A stretch of DNA of 64,000 bases from Tepidanaerobacteraceae bacterium (GCA_024655905.1 JANLFP010000009.1:1-64000); one strand, 5' to 3'; shown: positions 47,125 through 56,722, counted from the stretch's first letter. The notes: a model not told the origin generated them from the letters alone. A program made the numbers and translations.

Positions 47125-48576
47125 ATGCTCTCACAGGAAAGCACTCCCATCTTGGACGCGCTTAAAAACTACATGCATGAAAACACCATCTCTTTTCATG
47201 TGCCCGGTCACAAACACGGCGTGGGTAATCCGGAATTCACCGAATTCATAGGCAAGAACGCCATGAATATAGATTTGACAATCATGCCCGATCTGGACAG
47301 CATTATGCATCCGACCGGAGTCATAAAAGATGCGGAAACTCTGGCTGCAGAAGCTTTCGGCGCTGACCGGGCTTTTTTTTTGGTGAACGGCACTTCTTCG
47401 GGAATACAGGCGATGATTATGGCAGCCTGCCGTGAAGGGGACAAAATTCTTCTTCCCAGAAATGCCCATAAATCCGCCATAAGCTCTATAATTTTGAGCG
47501 GCGCCGAACCGGTTTATATAAGGCCTGAAATCAGCAAAGACTACGGTATTGCCATGGGTATAACGATGAGCGAAACATCGAATGTAATCAGAAAAAATCC
47601 CGGAGCGAAGGCTCTTTTTATCATAAACACAACTTACTACGGTGTAGCCAGCCCGCTTTTGGAACTTGCAAAATTGGCCCATGAAAATAATATGGCGGTG
47701 CTGGTGGATGAGGCTCATGGCGCGCATCTCGCCTTTCATGAAAGCCTTCCGCATTCTGCCATGGAGGCCGAAGCGGATTTGTCGGCATCGAGCACTCACA
47801 AACTCGCCGGTTCCCTCACACAGAGCTCAATGCTCTTTTTGAAGGGAGAACGGTTTTCGCCGGAATATGTGAAATCCATCCTGAACATCTTCCAAACAAC
47901 AAGCCCTTCCTATATTCTTCTGGCGTCGCTCGATTCGGCAAGAAAAAATATGGCTTTGCGGGGACGCGAACTTGTTGCAAGGGCCGTAAATCTCGCACAA
48001 TGGGCGCGGTATAAAATAAATCACATCAGAGGGTTACGATGCATGGGCAGCGAAGTTCTGGAATTTGGCCGGGGTCTTGACCTGGACCCCACAAAGCTCT
48101 GTATAAGCGTCAAGGAGCTCGGCATAACGGGATATACAGCGGCGAAAATTCTTAGAGAAAAATATCGCATCCAGGTGGAATTGTCGGATTATTACAATAT
48201 TCTGGCGGTGGTGAGTATAGGCGATACCAAAAGCACGGTATCCGCGCTGGTCAAGGCTCTGGCGGCAATGGCAGGGGATTTGGGGGCATCAAAAAAAATA
48301 AAGCCTCCTCATGTGCCAGAGCTTCCGATTCCTGAACTGGCGCTGCTGCCTAAGGAGGCTTTTTTCAGCGAAAAGCGGCCCCATGATTTCAAAGAATCTT
48401 ACGGCAGGATATCGGGAGAAATGATAATGGCATACCCTCCGGGCATTCCGATTATATGCCCCGGTGAAATAATCACCCGCGATATAATTAATGAAGTCTT
48501 GATGCTCAAAGAAGCGGGAGGCCTTGTTCAGGGCATGCAGGACAGACACCTGAATTATATCAGTGTTATAAAGTAA
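47125..48576 (+). CDS. Orn/Lys/Arg decarboxylase family protein (PLP fold type I)
   Basis: About 483 residues from ATG 47125; upstream in-frame starts lack a clear ribosome site. N-terminal FHVPGHKHG, GTSSGIQAMI and LVDEAHGAHLAF are typical. The PLP lysine lies in SSTHKLAGSLTQSS (about 240). The family includes arginine decarboxylase SpeA and the Bacillus YaaO-like enzymes, producing agmatine or cadaverine for polyamine synthesis. Substrate cannot be fixed by sequence alone. Confidence 0.9.
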   Translation: MLSQESTPILDALKNYMHENTISFHVPGHKHGVGNPEFTEFIGKNAMNIDLTIMPDLDSIMHPTGVIKDAETLAAEAFGADRAFFLVNGTSSGIQAMIMAACREGDKILLPRNAHKSAISSIILSGAEPVYIRPEISKDYGIAMGITMSETSNVIRKNPGAKALFIINTTYYGVASPLLELAKLAHENNMAVLVDEAHGAHLAFHESLPHSAMEAEADLSASSTHKLAGSLTQSSMLFLKGERFSPEYVKSILNIFQTTSPSYILLASLDSARKNMALRGRELVARAVNLAQWARYKINHIRGLRCMGSEVLEFGRGLDLDPTKLCISVKELGITGYTAAKILREKYRIQVELSDYYNILAVVSIGDTKSTVSALVKALAAMAGDLGASKKIKPPHVPELPIPELALLPKEAFFSEKRPHDFKESYGRISGEMIMAYPPGIPIICPGEIITRDIINEVLMLKEAGGLVQGMQDRHLNYISVIK

Positions 48577-48656
48577 ATTTTATTCATTGCACAAGCCGTG
48601 AATATCATATATAATAATTACAGAGCGGAAAATATTTGATTGAGAGGGGATCTGCC

Positions 48657-49070
48657 ATGATGGTCTTATTTGACCCTGGAGTTGAGCACAGAATTATGGT
48701 CTGTGTTACACCCCAAAAAAGCTGCGAAAGGTTGATAGAAAGGGGAGCTGCCAGGGCCAAAGAAGAAGGCGGGCAGTTCGTGGTCATATACGTGAACAAA
48801 AGGCTTGAGTTGAACCGCGAACTCAAAGAGCACAAGATCCTGCTGGAGCTGTTCGAAACGGCTAAAAATCTGGGAGGAACGGTTTCGATACTGTCGGGGG
48901 ACAAGATTTACGACACTCTGGCCGATTTTGCGAAGAACAACAGGATAACCCATATCATCGTGGGGAAGTCCCTTCGGTCGGCCTTCGAAATTCAAAAACA
49001 CGGAGAGATTATAAATCCGCTGATTAAAGAGGTGGAAATGAGCGGAATTAGAGTGGAAGTGGTGGATTAA
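48657..49070 (+). CDS. Universal-stress-protein-like domain protein
   Basis: 137 residues from ATG 48657 (GAGAGGGG upstream). An alpha/beta USP-like fold: RIMVCVTPQKSCERLIERGA at the start and the nucleotide-site-like HIIVGKSLRSAFEIQ near the end. It resembles the C-terminal sensory USP domain of KdpD as a free protein. Role in stress or nucleotide sensing is a family statement only. Confidence 0.78.
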   Translation: MMVLFDPGVEHRIMVCVTPQKSCERLIERGAARAKEEGGQFVVIYVNKRLELNRELKEHKILLELFETAKNLGGTVSILSGDKIYDTLADFAKNNRITHIIVGKSLRSAFEIQKHGEIINPLIKEVEMSGIRVEVVD

Positions 49071-49095
49071 AGTTTATGTCAAGGGGGACCCTTTC

Positions 49096-49632
49096 TTGAG
49101 CAACCTGTGGAAATATCTTTATCAAAAAGATACAAGAGCTTTCTTTTATTTGAATCAGAAATTGAGGTGCAGAATACTTGATATAATCATGCCCCGCATT
49201 ACCCATTTGGGCGGGGCGATATTCACCATGCTTTTATGCTTCGTGCTTTATACTTTCGGCCAGAAAGACGCAAAAATTGCCGCAGCCGAGGCATTCGTAA
49301 CCGTAAGCGGAAGTCAGGGAATCGTTCAGCTTTTTAAAAGGCGGATTTACCGCAAAAGACCGTATATGGTGCTCCCCGAGGTCAATACATTCTGGAGCAA
49401 GCTATTGAAAGATTATTCCTTCCCTTCAGGCCATACCACAGCCGGTTTTTCAATGGCGGCTATTTTGTCGATATATTTCCCTTCCTACAGCCTGCTGACA
49501 TATTCACTTGCTTGCGCCGTGGGGATATCCCGCGTATATACCGGCATGCATTATCCTTCTGATGTTTTAAGCGGGGCTTTTTTGGGGACCGGATTTGCCA
49601 TCTTCACTCATACCGTAAGGTGCATGCTCTAG
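49096..49632 (+). CDS. PAP2-family phosphatase (undecaprenyl-diphosphatase-like)
   Basis: 178 residues from TTG 49096. The three PAP2 motifs are present: K-RRIYRKRP, YSFPSGHTTAGF and SRVYTGMHYPSDVL, with four or five membrane segments. Such enzymes dephosphorylate undecaprenyl diphosphate or phosphatidyl lipids at the outer membrane face. The next gene encodes a lipid or envelope glycosyltransferase, so envelope lipid metabolism is likely. Confidence 0.9.
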   Translation: MSNLWKYLYQKDTRAFFYLNQKLRCRILDIIMPRITHLGGAIFTMLLCFVLYTFGQKDAKIAAAEAFVTVSGSQGIVQLFKRRIYRKRPYMVLPEVNTFWSKLLKDYSFPSGHTTAGFSMAAILSIYFPSYSLLTYSLACAVGISRVYTGMHYPSDVLSGAFLGTGFAIFTHTVRCML

Positions 49633-49657
49633 GATAAAATGAGAGGTTCGAAGCCTG

Positions 49658-50824
49658 ATGAAGAATGGGAAAGTTTTAATTCTATCTGAAAAATTTGGAA
49701 CGGGTCATGAAATGGCTGCCGCCTCCATATTAAAAGGGATTAAAAAAATATCGCCGAATACTGAAGTGACGATAATTAATTTTTTCCAATATTTTCAACC
49801 CTATTTTTCAAGGATGACTCTGAATCTTTATTTGAAAGCTCTGGATTTCAGGCCCGAAATATGGGGTTATTTTTATGAGAGGGAACGGAACAAGAAGAGG
49901 GCTACCATTTCAAAGAAGATGATTCAAATGGGAGCCTCCTCAATGCTGAAAAGAATGATAGAAAGAGAAAAACCCGATGTGATAGTGTGCACGCACCCCT
50001 TTCCGTGTTGCGTGGCATCCCGACTTAAGCGCAGGGGGATGTATTTTGCACTGGCCGCTGCAATTACCGATTTTGACGTCCACGGCTTCTGGATAAATGA
50101 AGGCATAGATGCTTATCTGGTGGCACATGAAATTATGATTGAATCTATGATGAAATTCGGAGTGAATGCGGATAAAATATTTGCCACCGGAATCCCCATA
50201 GATCCGAATTTTGATGATTTTAAAGGCAAGGTTTTGGCAAAGGAAATTCTGGGTTTCGACAAGGACCTGCCAGTTGTTTTGATGGCGGGTGGAGGGCTCG
50301 GGATTTCCGGCATTGACATGCGATTGATTGAGACCCTTGCCGGAGAACCTTTGCAACTGGCCGTCATATGCGGAAAAAACAAGGCGGCCCGGCGCCGTCT
50401 GGAAGAACTTGCAAGGCAGAATGGTTTTGAGAATGCAAAAATATACGGATTTGTGGAAAATATGTGGGATTTCATGGAAGCAGCAGACCTCATGATATCA
50501 AAAGCGGGCGGTTTGACCATGGCCGAAGCCCTAGCCAGAGAATTGCCCATCATAATATACAATCCGCTTCCCGGCCAGGAAGAAAGAAATGCCAGATTTC
50601 TGCTGAGAAACGGTGCAGCCCGGTATGCCAGAGACCGGGAGATATTGATAAGAATGGTGAAGGATATGCTTTCTGATGAAAAAAAGCTGCGGTACATAAA
50701 ATTCCGCGGTTCAAAGCTTAAAAAAACCGCGTCGGCTCGGAAAGCTGCAGAAATAGTATTGGAACTTATTGAAAAAAATGTGGCGGGGTGGTGTCATGGA
50801 ATTAGAAAAACTGAAAGATCCTAG
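49658..50824 (+). CDS. MGDG-synthase/UgtP-like glycosyltransferase (GT28)
   Basis: 388 residues from ATG 49658. N-terminal GTGHEMAAASI and a GT-B fold with the UDP-sugar-binding MAGGGLGISGIDM region and SKAGGLTMAEAL near the C-terminus, as in diacylglycerol glucosyltransferases and 1,2-diacylglycerol galactosyltransferases. It probably adds a sugar to diacylglycerol at the inner membrane face. The end overlaps the next gene by 29 bp, so translation is linked. Confidence 0.88.
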   Translation: MKNGKVLILSEKFGTGHEMAAASILKGIKKISPNTEVTIINFFQYFQPYFSRMTLNLYLKALDFRPEIWGYFYERERNKKRATISKKMIQMGASSMLKRMIEREKPDVIVCTHPFPCCVASRLKRRGMYFALAAAITDFDVHGFWINEGIDAYLVAHEIMIESMMKFGVNADKIFATGIPIDPNFDDFKGKVLAKEILGFDKDLPVVLMAGGGLGISGIDMRLIETLAGEPLQLAVICGKNKAARRRLEELARQNGFENAKIYGFVENMWDFMEAADLMISKAGGLTMAEALARELPIIIYNPLPGQEERNARFLLRNGAARYARDREILIRMVKDMLSDEKKLRYIKFRGSKLKKTASARKAAEIVLELIEKNVAGWCHGIRKTERS

Positions 50825-51098
50825 CATAGACAGATTGTTCGATGCAGTGCTGCTTTTAAAAACACGGGAGGAATGTTACAGATTCTTTGAGGACATATGC
50901 ACCATTGGAGAGGTCCAGTCTCTGGCCCAAAGACTCCAGGTGGCGGAAATGTTAAAAAGCGGCCATACATACACCGATATTGCAAGGATTACCGGCGCAA
51001 GCACAGCCACAATCAGTCGTGTCAAGCGCTATTTGAATTACGGTGCCGATGGATACACTATGATACTGGAGAGGCTTGAAAGAAAGCAAAAAAAATAA
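50796..51098 (+). CDS. YerC/TrpR-family DNA-binding protein
   Basis: 100 residues from ATG 50796, inside the end of the glycosyltransferase gene; longer upstream starts lack a ribosome site. TrpR-like HTH: FEDICTIGEVQSLAQRLQVA and ARITGASTATISRVKRYLNY. YerC-type proteins are small regulators next to pcrA in many Firmicutes, exactly as here. Confidence 0.92.
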   Translation: MELEKLKDPSIDRLFDAVLLLKTREECYRFFEDICTIGEVQSLAQRLQVAEMLKSGHTYTDIARITGASTATISRVKRYLNYGADGYTMILERLERKQKK

Positions 51099-51141
51099 AA
51101 TTTCGCGCGGTTGAAGCGCTTCTTTTTACAGGAGGAATCCG

Positions 51142-53346
51142 ATGAATTTTTTAAAAGAATTGAATCCGGAACAGAAAAGTGCGGTAATGCATCCGGGCGG
51201 ACCACTGCTCATCCTAGCAGGAGCAGGCAGCGGCAAAACCCGGGTACTCACATACAGAGCGGCGTACCTGATTGAACATATGGGCGTCAAGCCGGAAAAC
51301 ATACTGGCCATAACCTTCACAAACAAAGCCGCCAGAGAAATGAGGTCGAGAATAGAAAAGATGCTCCCGCAAGTGCGCGGCATTCTGGTGAGCACCTTTC
51401 ATTCCGTATGCGTGCGCTTTCTGAGGTCGGATATCGACAGGCTTGGCTACAAAAGCAATTTTATAATCTTCGATACCCAGGATCAGCAGGTGTTGATGAG
51501 AGAATGCATCAGATCTAAAAATATAGATGAAAAAAAGTATACTCCCGCAGGCGCATTGAGTTATGTGGGCAGAGCCAAAGAAAGTCTTCTTTCGCCGGAT
51601 AAGTGCATGAAAAAAGCAAAAGATATAAGGGAAAAAACCCTCGCAGGTTTATACGAAATGTATCAGGAAAAGCTCAGGGAAAACAACGCCATGGATTTTG
51701 ACGACCTCATAATGAATACGGTAGAACTTTTCAGGCATAATCCGGATGTGCTATCGTTTTATCAGCAGAAATTCCAGCACATACTGGTGGACGAGTACCA
51801 GGACACCAATCGGGCGCAGTACGAACTTGTTAAATTATTGGCAGAGGGGCACAGGAACCTGTGTGTCGTTGGCGACGATGACCAGAGCATATACGGCTTC
51901 AGAGGCGCGGATATTAGAAACATACTCGATTTCGAAGAAGACTTCCCCGACGCTGCGGTGGTGCGGCTGGAGCAGAACTACCGCTCCACCGGCAATATAC
52001 TGGATGCAGCAAATAGTGTCATTGACCACAATCTCGAGCGCAAAAAAAAGAAGCTGTGGACACAAAACGAAACCGGCGGGAAAATCCGCTGCGCAACGCT
52101 AACTGATGAACATGAGGAGGCTTTTTTTATTGCCCGGGAAATAGAAAGACTGATACGGGAGATGCGCCTGGATTTCGGAGATTTTGCAGTGCTTTACAGG
52201 ACCAATGCTCAATCCAGGGTCCTGGAGGAAATTATGCTGAAAATGGGCATTCCTTACAAAATAGTTGGAGGTTTTCGGTTTTATCAGAGGAAAGAAATCA
52301 AGGATCTGCTGGCATATCTCAGAGCAGCCATAAATCCTTTGGACAATGTAAGCCTTATGAGAATCATAAATGTGCCCCGCAGGGGAATAGGAGACGCCAC
52401 TGTTAATAGCCTGAGGGCTATTTCCGAAGAACAGGGCATCAGCATATACGAAGCATTGAAAAGCGCATCTTTATTCGTGCCTGCCGCATCCAGCCGCAAT
52501 AAGCTGCAAAAGTTTGCGGACCTGGTGGACGAGCTTGCAGCAAAGGCTTCAGGCATGAGCGTTTCGGAATTCATAGATTATGTGCTGCAGAGGACGGGAT
52601 ACATTGCGGAACTCGAAGCGGAAAACACTCCTGATGCACTGAGCCGCATGGAAAACCTCAAAGAAATGATAGGAGCTGCCAAAGAATTCGAAAAAAGGAT
52701 GCCGGACGGCAAAGTGGAGGATTTCTTGGCAGAGGCTGCCCTGCTTTCCGACGTGGATGAGCTTTCCGAAAATGAGCAGGCGGTGGTGCTCATGACCCTG
52801 CACAGCGCGAAGGGATTGGAATTTCCTGTGGTGTTTCTGGCGGGCATGGACGAAGGCATTTTTCCTCATTCGAGGTCGATGCTGAAACAGGAAGAAATGG
52901 AAGAAGAACGACGCCTTTGCTATGTGGGCATTACCCGGGCCAAAAAACTTCTTTATCTGACCAGGGCTTGGCAGAGAAACCTTTACGGAAATGTTTCGCA
53001 TTATTTCGCTTCAAGATTTATCGACGAAATTCCTGACGAGTTGCTGGAGGAAATGGTGCCGGAGAAAGAAGGCTCGCGGCAAAAAGTTGCAGCGGCGAAG
53101 GAGAAGCCGGACTCTTCCGAACGTTTCTACGCTGCCAAAGCTTATGCCCCTTCATCGGAAACTAGTGGATCTTCGGGCTTGCGCGCGGGCATTGCTCCCG
53201 GCGACAGAGTGAAACACTCCAAATGGGGGGAGGGCATAGTTGTGAGCCTTGACGGAATGGACGAAGATGCGGAGATATCTATAAACTTTTCTTCCGTGGG
53301 ATTAAAACACCTGATGCTGAAATATGCGCCGATTATCAAGCTATAA
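51142..53346 (+). CDS. pcrA: DNA helicase PcrA/UvrD
   Basis: 734 residues from ATG 51142 (AGGAGG upstream). SF1A motifs in order: Q-motif LNPEQKSAVMHPGGP, Walker A GAGSGKTRVL, Walker B VDEYQDTN, GDDDQSIYGFRGAD (motif III), YRS (IV) and VVLMTLHSAKGLEFPVVFL (V). The C-terminal GDRVKHSKWGEGIVVS is the Tudor-like RNA-polymerase-interaction domain of PcrA. 3'-5' helicase in repair and plasmid replication. Length normal. Confidence 0.97.
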   Translation: MNFLKELNPEQKSAVMHPGGPLLILAGAGSGKTRVLTYRAAYLIEHMGVKPENILAITFTNKAAREMRSRIEKMLPQVRGILVSTFHSVCVRFLRSDIDRLGYKSNFIIFDTQDQQVLMRECIRSKNIDEKKYTPAGALSYVGRAKESLLSPDKCMKKAKDIREKTLAGLYEMYQEKLRENNAMDFDDLIMNTVELFRHNPDVLSFYQQKFQHILVDEYQDTNRAQYELVKLLAEGHRNLCVVGDDDQSIYGFRGADIRNILDFEEDFPDAAVVRLEQNYRSTGNILDAANSVIDHNLERKKKKLWTQNETGGKIRCATLTDEHEEAFFIAREIERLIREMRLDFGDFAVLYRTNAQSRVLEEIMLKMGIPYKIVGGFRFYQRKEIKDLLAYLRAAINPLDNVSLMRIINVPRRGIGDATVNSLRAISEEQGISIYEALKSASLFVPAASSRNKLQKFADLVDELAAKASGMSVSEFIDYVLQRTGYIAELEAENTPDALSRMENLKEMIGAAKEFEKRMPDGKVEDFLAEAALLSDVDELSENEQAVVLMTLHSAKGLEFPVVFLAGMDEGIFPHSRSMLKQEEMEEERRLCYVGITRAKKLLYLTRAWQRNLYGNVSHYFASRFIDEIPDELLEEMVPEKEGSRQKVAAAKEKPDSSERFYAAKAYAPSSETSGSSGLRAGIAPGDRVKHSKWGEGIVVSLDGMDEDAEISINFSSVGLKHLMLKYAPIIKL

Positions 53347-53450
53347 GGCGATTATTCGACAATAAAAATATTTTGCACGGTTTTTTGTTTTTTTGCTTGA
53401 CATTATGAAGATGATATGAATATAATGATATTGAAATCAAATATGCTTAT

Positions 53451-53610
53451 CCTTCGTTAGGTGAGGCTTCTGCACAGACAGATGCCACTACCCGGAAACG
53501 TCGAAAGACGCCAATGGGTCAACAGGTATTGCCGGATTAAGGTTCTACCTAATGTGGCTGAGATCCATTCTCTAGCTGTGCACGTGTCGAAACTCGACGA
53601 GTGGGGGATA
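53451..53610 (+). promoter_or_regulatory. M-box (ykoK-type) Mg2+ riboswitch
   Basis: Signature segments of the M-box appear in order: CTTCGTTAGGTGAGGCT (from 53452), CAGATGCCACTACCCGGAAA, CGTCGAAAGACGCCAATGGG, and TCAACAGGTATT, then AAGGTTCTACCTAATG. M-box RNAs bind Mg2+ (some respond to Mn2+) and, when bound, expose a terminator. An intrinsic terminator follows directly (53623-53649), upstream of an ABC permease gene. Known M-box targets are mostly mgtE, corA and mgtA; here the target is an ABC system. Confidence 0.9.
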
Positions 53611-53622
53611 CGGACGCATAAT

Positions 53623-53649
53623 AATCTTCCCGCTCGGGAAGATTTTTTT
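53623..53649 (+). terminator. Expression-platform terminator of the M-box
   Basis: AATCTTCCCG (53623-53632) pairs perfectly with CGGGAAGATT (53635-53644), followed by TTTTT, 16 bp before the next start codon. A strong terminator, expected to form at high Mg2+. Confidence 0.93.
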
Positions 53650-53664
53650 GTGAGGTGAGGGAAC

Positions 53665-55380
53665 ATGGGGAAAATCAAAAATGTGGTATTAACCATGGGG
53701 CTTGCGGCACTGGCCATTGCTTTCGCATATTTTGCGTACAAGGGGCAGCAAATGAATATCCAAGGACGTCCCATGTCCACCGATATAATTTTCCTGCCAT
53801 ACTATGCAGCAAGATCCTTTTTGCGAATGATGGCGGCTTATATATTTTCGCTGATTTTTTCAATTGCCTATGGATATAAGGCAGCCACCGACAGCAAAGC
53901 CGAACGCATACTCATTCCCGTGCTGGATATACTGCAGTCGGTGCCCATACTCGGTTTTTTCCCGGCAGCCGTATTCTTCTTCGTGTCACTTTTTAATGGC
54001 CACACCATAGGCGTGGAGCTGGCGTCGGTTTTCCTCATCTTCACAAGCCAGGCCTGGAATATGGCGTTCGGGTATTACGAATCGCTGACCACCATACCAA
54101 AAGATATATACGAAGCGTCGGAAGCATTCAAGTTGACAGGCTGGCTGCGATTCAAGCATCTGTTTTTGCCATCGGGAATCAGCAAACTGGTATACAACAG
54201 CATACTTTCCTGGGCGGGAGGCTGGTATTTTCTGATTGCTGCGGAAATAATAGCCATAGGCCCCATTGAGTATTCCCTTCCCGGCCTGGGCAGCTTTCTC
54301 ATCAAAACCATGGAAAAGGGTGAAATATTCAAAACCGCATCAGGCCTAATCATGCTGCTGGCGATTATCGCACTCATGAATATTTTTTTATGGCAGCCGC
54401 TGACCCTATGGGCGGATATTTACAAATACGAATACGGCGGTGCAAAGCAAGAAGACCATAAGAAGGGCCTTGGCTACTGGATCTGGTGGCAGGCTCCGCT
54501 TTTCCCGCTGATCAGGCAGTGGATTTCGGAAAAGGGGTTTTACTTAATTGAAGCCGTAGGCAGATTTGTATTTGACGGGATAGAAAAAGCCTTGAGTTCC
54601 AGCCGCTTTGCCCGCATTTTTAAAGCATGCCGCAGTATAATTTCCTGGGCTTTTCGAATCTTATTTCTATACATTTTAGGAAGAAGCGTTGCTGCACTCA
54701 TAGCCATTTTTGCTGTGCCATTGGACCCTATGGTTTTTGAAATACCTCGGGCGCTGCTATATTCTTTCGTCCGACTAGCGGCAGCATATGTAATATCGCT
54801 CTTGTGGACCCTGCCTGCGGCCTTGTGGATTGGCCATGATGAACGGGCGGAAGCTTTTTTTATGCCAGTGTTTCAGATTCTGGCATCCGTACCCGCCACG
54901 GCTCTGTTTCCCGTAATGGTTTATGCGTTGATAAAGCATACCGGCGGCATGGAGCTTGCTGCCGTCCTGCTTGTACTTACCGGCATGCAGTGGTATCTTT
55001 TATTCAATTTGATTTCTGGCGTAAAAAGCATACCGCAGGATTTGAAGGAGGCTGCCAGGATTTTAAATCTGAACGGATTTCTATACTGGCGAAGAGTAGC
55101 ACTTCCTGCCCTCATGCCATCACTCATTACCGGCAGCATAACGGCTTGGGGAGGCGGATGGAATGCTCTTATAGTTGCAGAGTATGTATCTTATGCGGGC
55201 AGAATATATAAAACATTTGGCATAGGATCGCTGCTGGATGGTGCAACTTACGGAGCGGGCAATTTTCAGCTTATATGGTCCAGCCTCATCGCAATGATGA
55301 TTACCATTGTTGGCGTCAATAGATTTTTCTGGAGAAAACTTTACAGCATCGCGGCTTACAGATTCAAAATAGAAAGTTAG
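53665..55380 (+). CDS. ABC transporter permease with two fused BPD permease domains
   Basis: 571 residues from ATG 53665. Two NitT/TauT-type inner-membrane permease domains in tandem (about 60-245 and 365-560), each with the EAA-like loop (PKDIYEASEAFKLTG; PQDLKEAARILNLNG) and A-W/A-GG-W motif. The fusion supplies both halves of the channel in one chain. The ATPase gene follows; no periplasmic binding protein gene is present. The M-box upstream implies expression when Mg2+ is low, so a divalent cation or Mg-linked substrate is suspected; the family name alone would suggest nitrate, sulfonate or bicarbonate. Confidence 0.9.
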   Translation: MGKIKNVVLTMGLAALAIAFAYFAYKGQQMNIQGRPMSTDIIFLPYYAARSFLRMMAAYIFSLIFSIAYGYKAATDSKAERILIPVLDILQSVPILGFFPAAVFFFVSLFNGHTIGVELASVFLIFTSQAWNMAFGYYESLTTIPKDIYEASEAFKLTGWLRFKHLFLPSGISKLVYNSILSWAGGWYFLIAAEIIAIGPIEYSLPGLGSFLIKTMEKGEIFKTASGLIMLLAIIALMNIFLWQPLTLWADIYKYEYGGAKQEDHKKGLGYWIWWQAPLFPLIRQWISEKGFYLIEAVGRFVFDGIEKALSSSRFARIFKACRSIISWAFRILFLYILGRSVAALIAIFAVPLDPMVFEIPRALLYSFVRLAAAYVISLLWTLPAALWIGHDERAEAFFMPVFQILASVPATALFPVMVYALIKHTGGMELAAVLLVLTGMQWYLLFNLISGVKSIPQDLKEAARILNLNGFLYWRRVALPALMPSLITGSITAWGGGWNALIVAEYVSYAGRIYKTFGIGSLLDGATYGAGNFQLIWSSLIAMMITIVGVNRFFWRKLYSIAAYRFKIES

Positions 55381-55391
55381 GAGGTGCCGGT

Positions 55392-56141
55392 GTGAAGTTT
55401 CTGGAGGTAAAACATGTTTCAAAGACCTATACCGATGAATCGCGTTCGCTTACGGTTTTAAAAGATATTTCTTTTGCAGCGGAAGAAGGAGAGTTCATAT
55501 GCGTTATAGGACCGTCGGGTTCAGGCAAAAGCACTCTTCTCCGGATGATAACGGGACTGGACAGGCCTACAGGCGGAGAAATTTATTTTAAAAACCGTAA
55601 GGTGGAAGGGGTTGCCGATAAAGTAGCCATGGTTTTTCAATCATTTGCCCTTTTTCCATGGCTGACAGTATTGGATAATGTTACTATAGGCCTTGAGGCA
55701 AAGGGAATAAAAAGAAAAGATCGCATAGCCATAGCTGAAAAATATATAGACAAAGTCGGTCTGGATGGTTTTGAAGAAGCCTTTCCCAGGGAGCTTTCCG
55801 GCGGCATGAAGCAGCGGGTTGGCTTGGCAAGAGCTCTGACGATGGAACCTGAGCTGCTGTGCATGGATGAGCCCTTTTCAGCCCTTGACGCTTTTACTGC
55901 CCAGAACCTGCGGGAGGAAGTCCTGGACCTCTGGCTGGATGAGAATCTGCCGGTAAAAACTGTGCTTATGGTAACCCACGGTATTGAGGAAGCGGTTTTT
56001 ATGGCCGACAGAATAATTGTACTTTCAAAAAGACCGGCAAAGGTTGTGGCCGATGTCAAAGTAGATTTGCCGCGGCCGCGTAACATGAAAGACAGGGCAT
56101 TTTCTGAGACAGCGGACAGAATTTATTCCCTTATTTTTTAA
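55392..56141 (+). CDS. ABC transporter ATP-binding protein (NitT/TauT type)
   Basis: 249 residues from GTG 55392, 11 bp after the permease. Walker A GPSGSGKSTLL, Q-loop FQSFALFPW, signature LSGGMKQR, Walker B LLCMDEPFSALDAF, switch His in VTHGIEEA. Closest pattern: SsuB/TauB/NrtD. Energises the fused permease. Confidence 0.95.
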   Translation: MKFLEVKHVSKTYTDESRSLTVLKDISFAAEEGEFICVIGPSGSGKSTLLRMITGLDRPTGGEIYFKNRKVEGVADKVAMVFQSFALFPWLTVLDNVTIGLEAKGIKRKDRIAIAEKYIDKVGLDGFEEAFPRELSGGMKQRVGLARALTMEPELLCMDEPFSALDAFTAQNLREEVLDLWLDENLPVKTVLMVTHGIEEAVFMADRIIVLSKRPAKVVADVKVDLPRPRNMKDRAFSETADRIYSLIF

Positions 56142-56221
56142 AATCTGATATAATAGATAGCAAAGCACGCAACCGTATTTTGCAATTCAAACTCCGAAAA
56201 AATTAGGGGGTTATGACATTT

Positions 56222-56695
56222 ATGGATATTGAACCTTTACCCAGCGCGGGTATAGGAGAAGTCCTTGGGCTTCTGGAAATGCTGGAAGATGCTCGGGGAA
56301 GGGAAGACATATTCGAGCTGGCAAAGGATTTATTCATGGAACTGGACGATATAGGTCCGGTAATTGAGGCGGCAAGAATACTTGGGTTTGTGGATACTAT
56401 AAATGGGGATATCTCCATTACCGAATCGGGCGCCACCCTTCTGGATGCTGACATCAATGAACGCAAGAAAATTCTCGCGGGTTCTATTTTAAAGCTGCAC
56501 GTATTTAAGAGCGTTATTGATTTTCTGATTAAAAGGAATAAAAATGCAAAACGCGATGCTGTTATAAAATTTTTTTCGAAAAAAATGGCGGATGAGGATG
56601 CTGAAAAACTTTTTGAAACCATGGTTGAATGGGGTCGTTTTGCCGAAATCCTTAGCTATGATGCCAAAGACGGAATACTATACCTTGAAATATAA
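56222..56695 (+). CDS. AAA-associated (ABC_ATPase C-terminal) domain protein, free-standing
   Basis: 157 residues from ATG 56222 (AGGGGG 11 bp upstream; ATG 56213 is too close). All-helical: IGEVLGLLEMLEDARGREDI is the opening typical of the PF09821 AAA-associated domain, normally fused to the C-terminus of NitT/TauT ATPases. Here it is a separate gene 80 bp after the ATPase. Probably a regulatory or dimerisation subunit for the transporter. Its stop is inside the left REP-like repeat. Confidence 0.8.
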   Translation: MDIEPLPSAGIGEVLGLLEMLEDARGREDIFELAKDLFMELDDIGPVIEAARILGFVDTINGDISITESGATLLDADINERKKILAGSILKLHVFKSVIDFLIKRNKNAKRDAVIKFFSKKMADEDAEKLFETMVEWGRFAEILSYDAKDGILYLEI

Positions 56696-56722
56696 TGTCA
56701 CGGGGACGGTTCTTTTGACATT
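56694..56722. repeat. REP-like palindrome left of the RAYT gene
   Basis: The palindromic ends AATGTCA and TGACATT surround the core GGGGACGGTTCTT. It is the inverted counterpart of 57609-57637 (27 of 29 bases). Confidence 0.85.
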
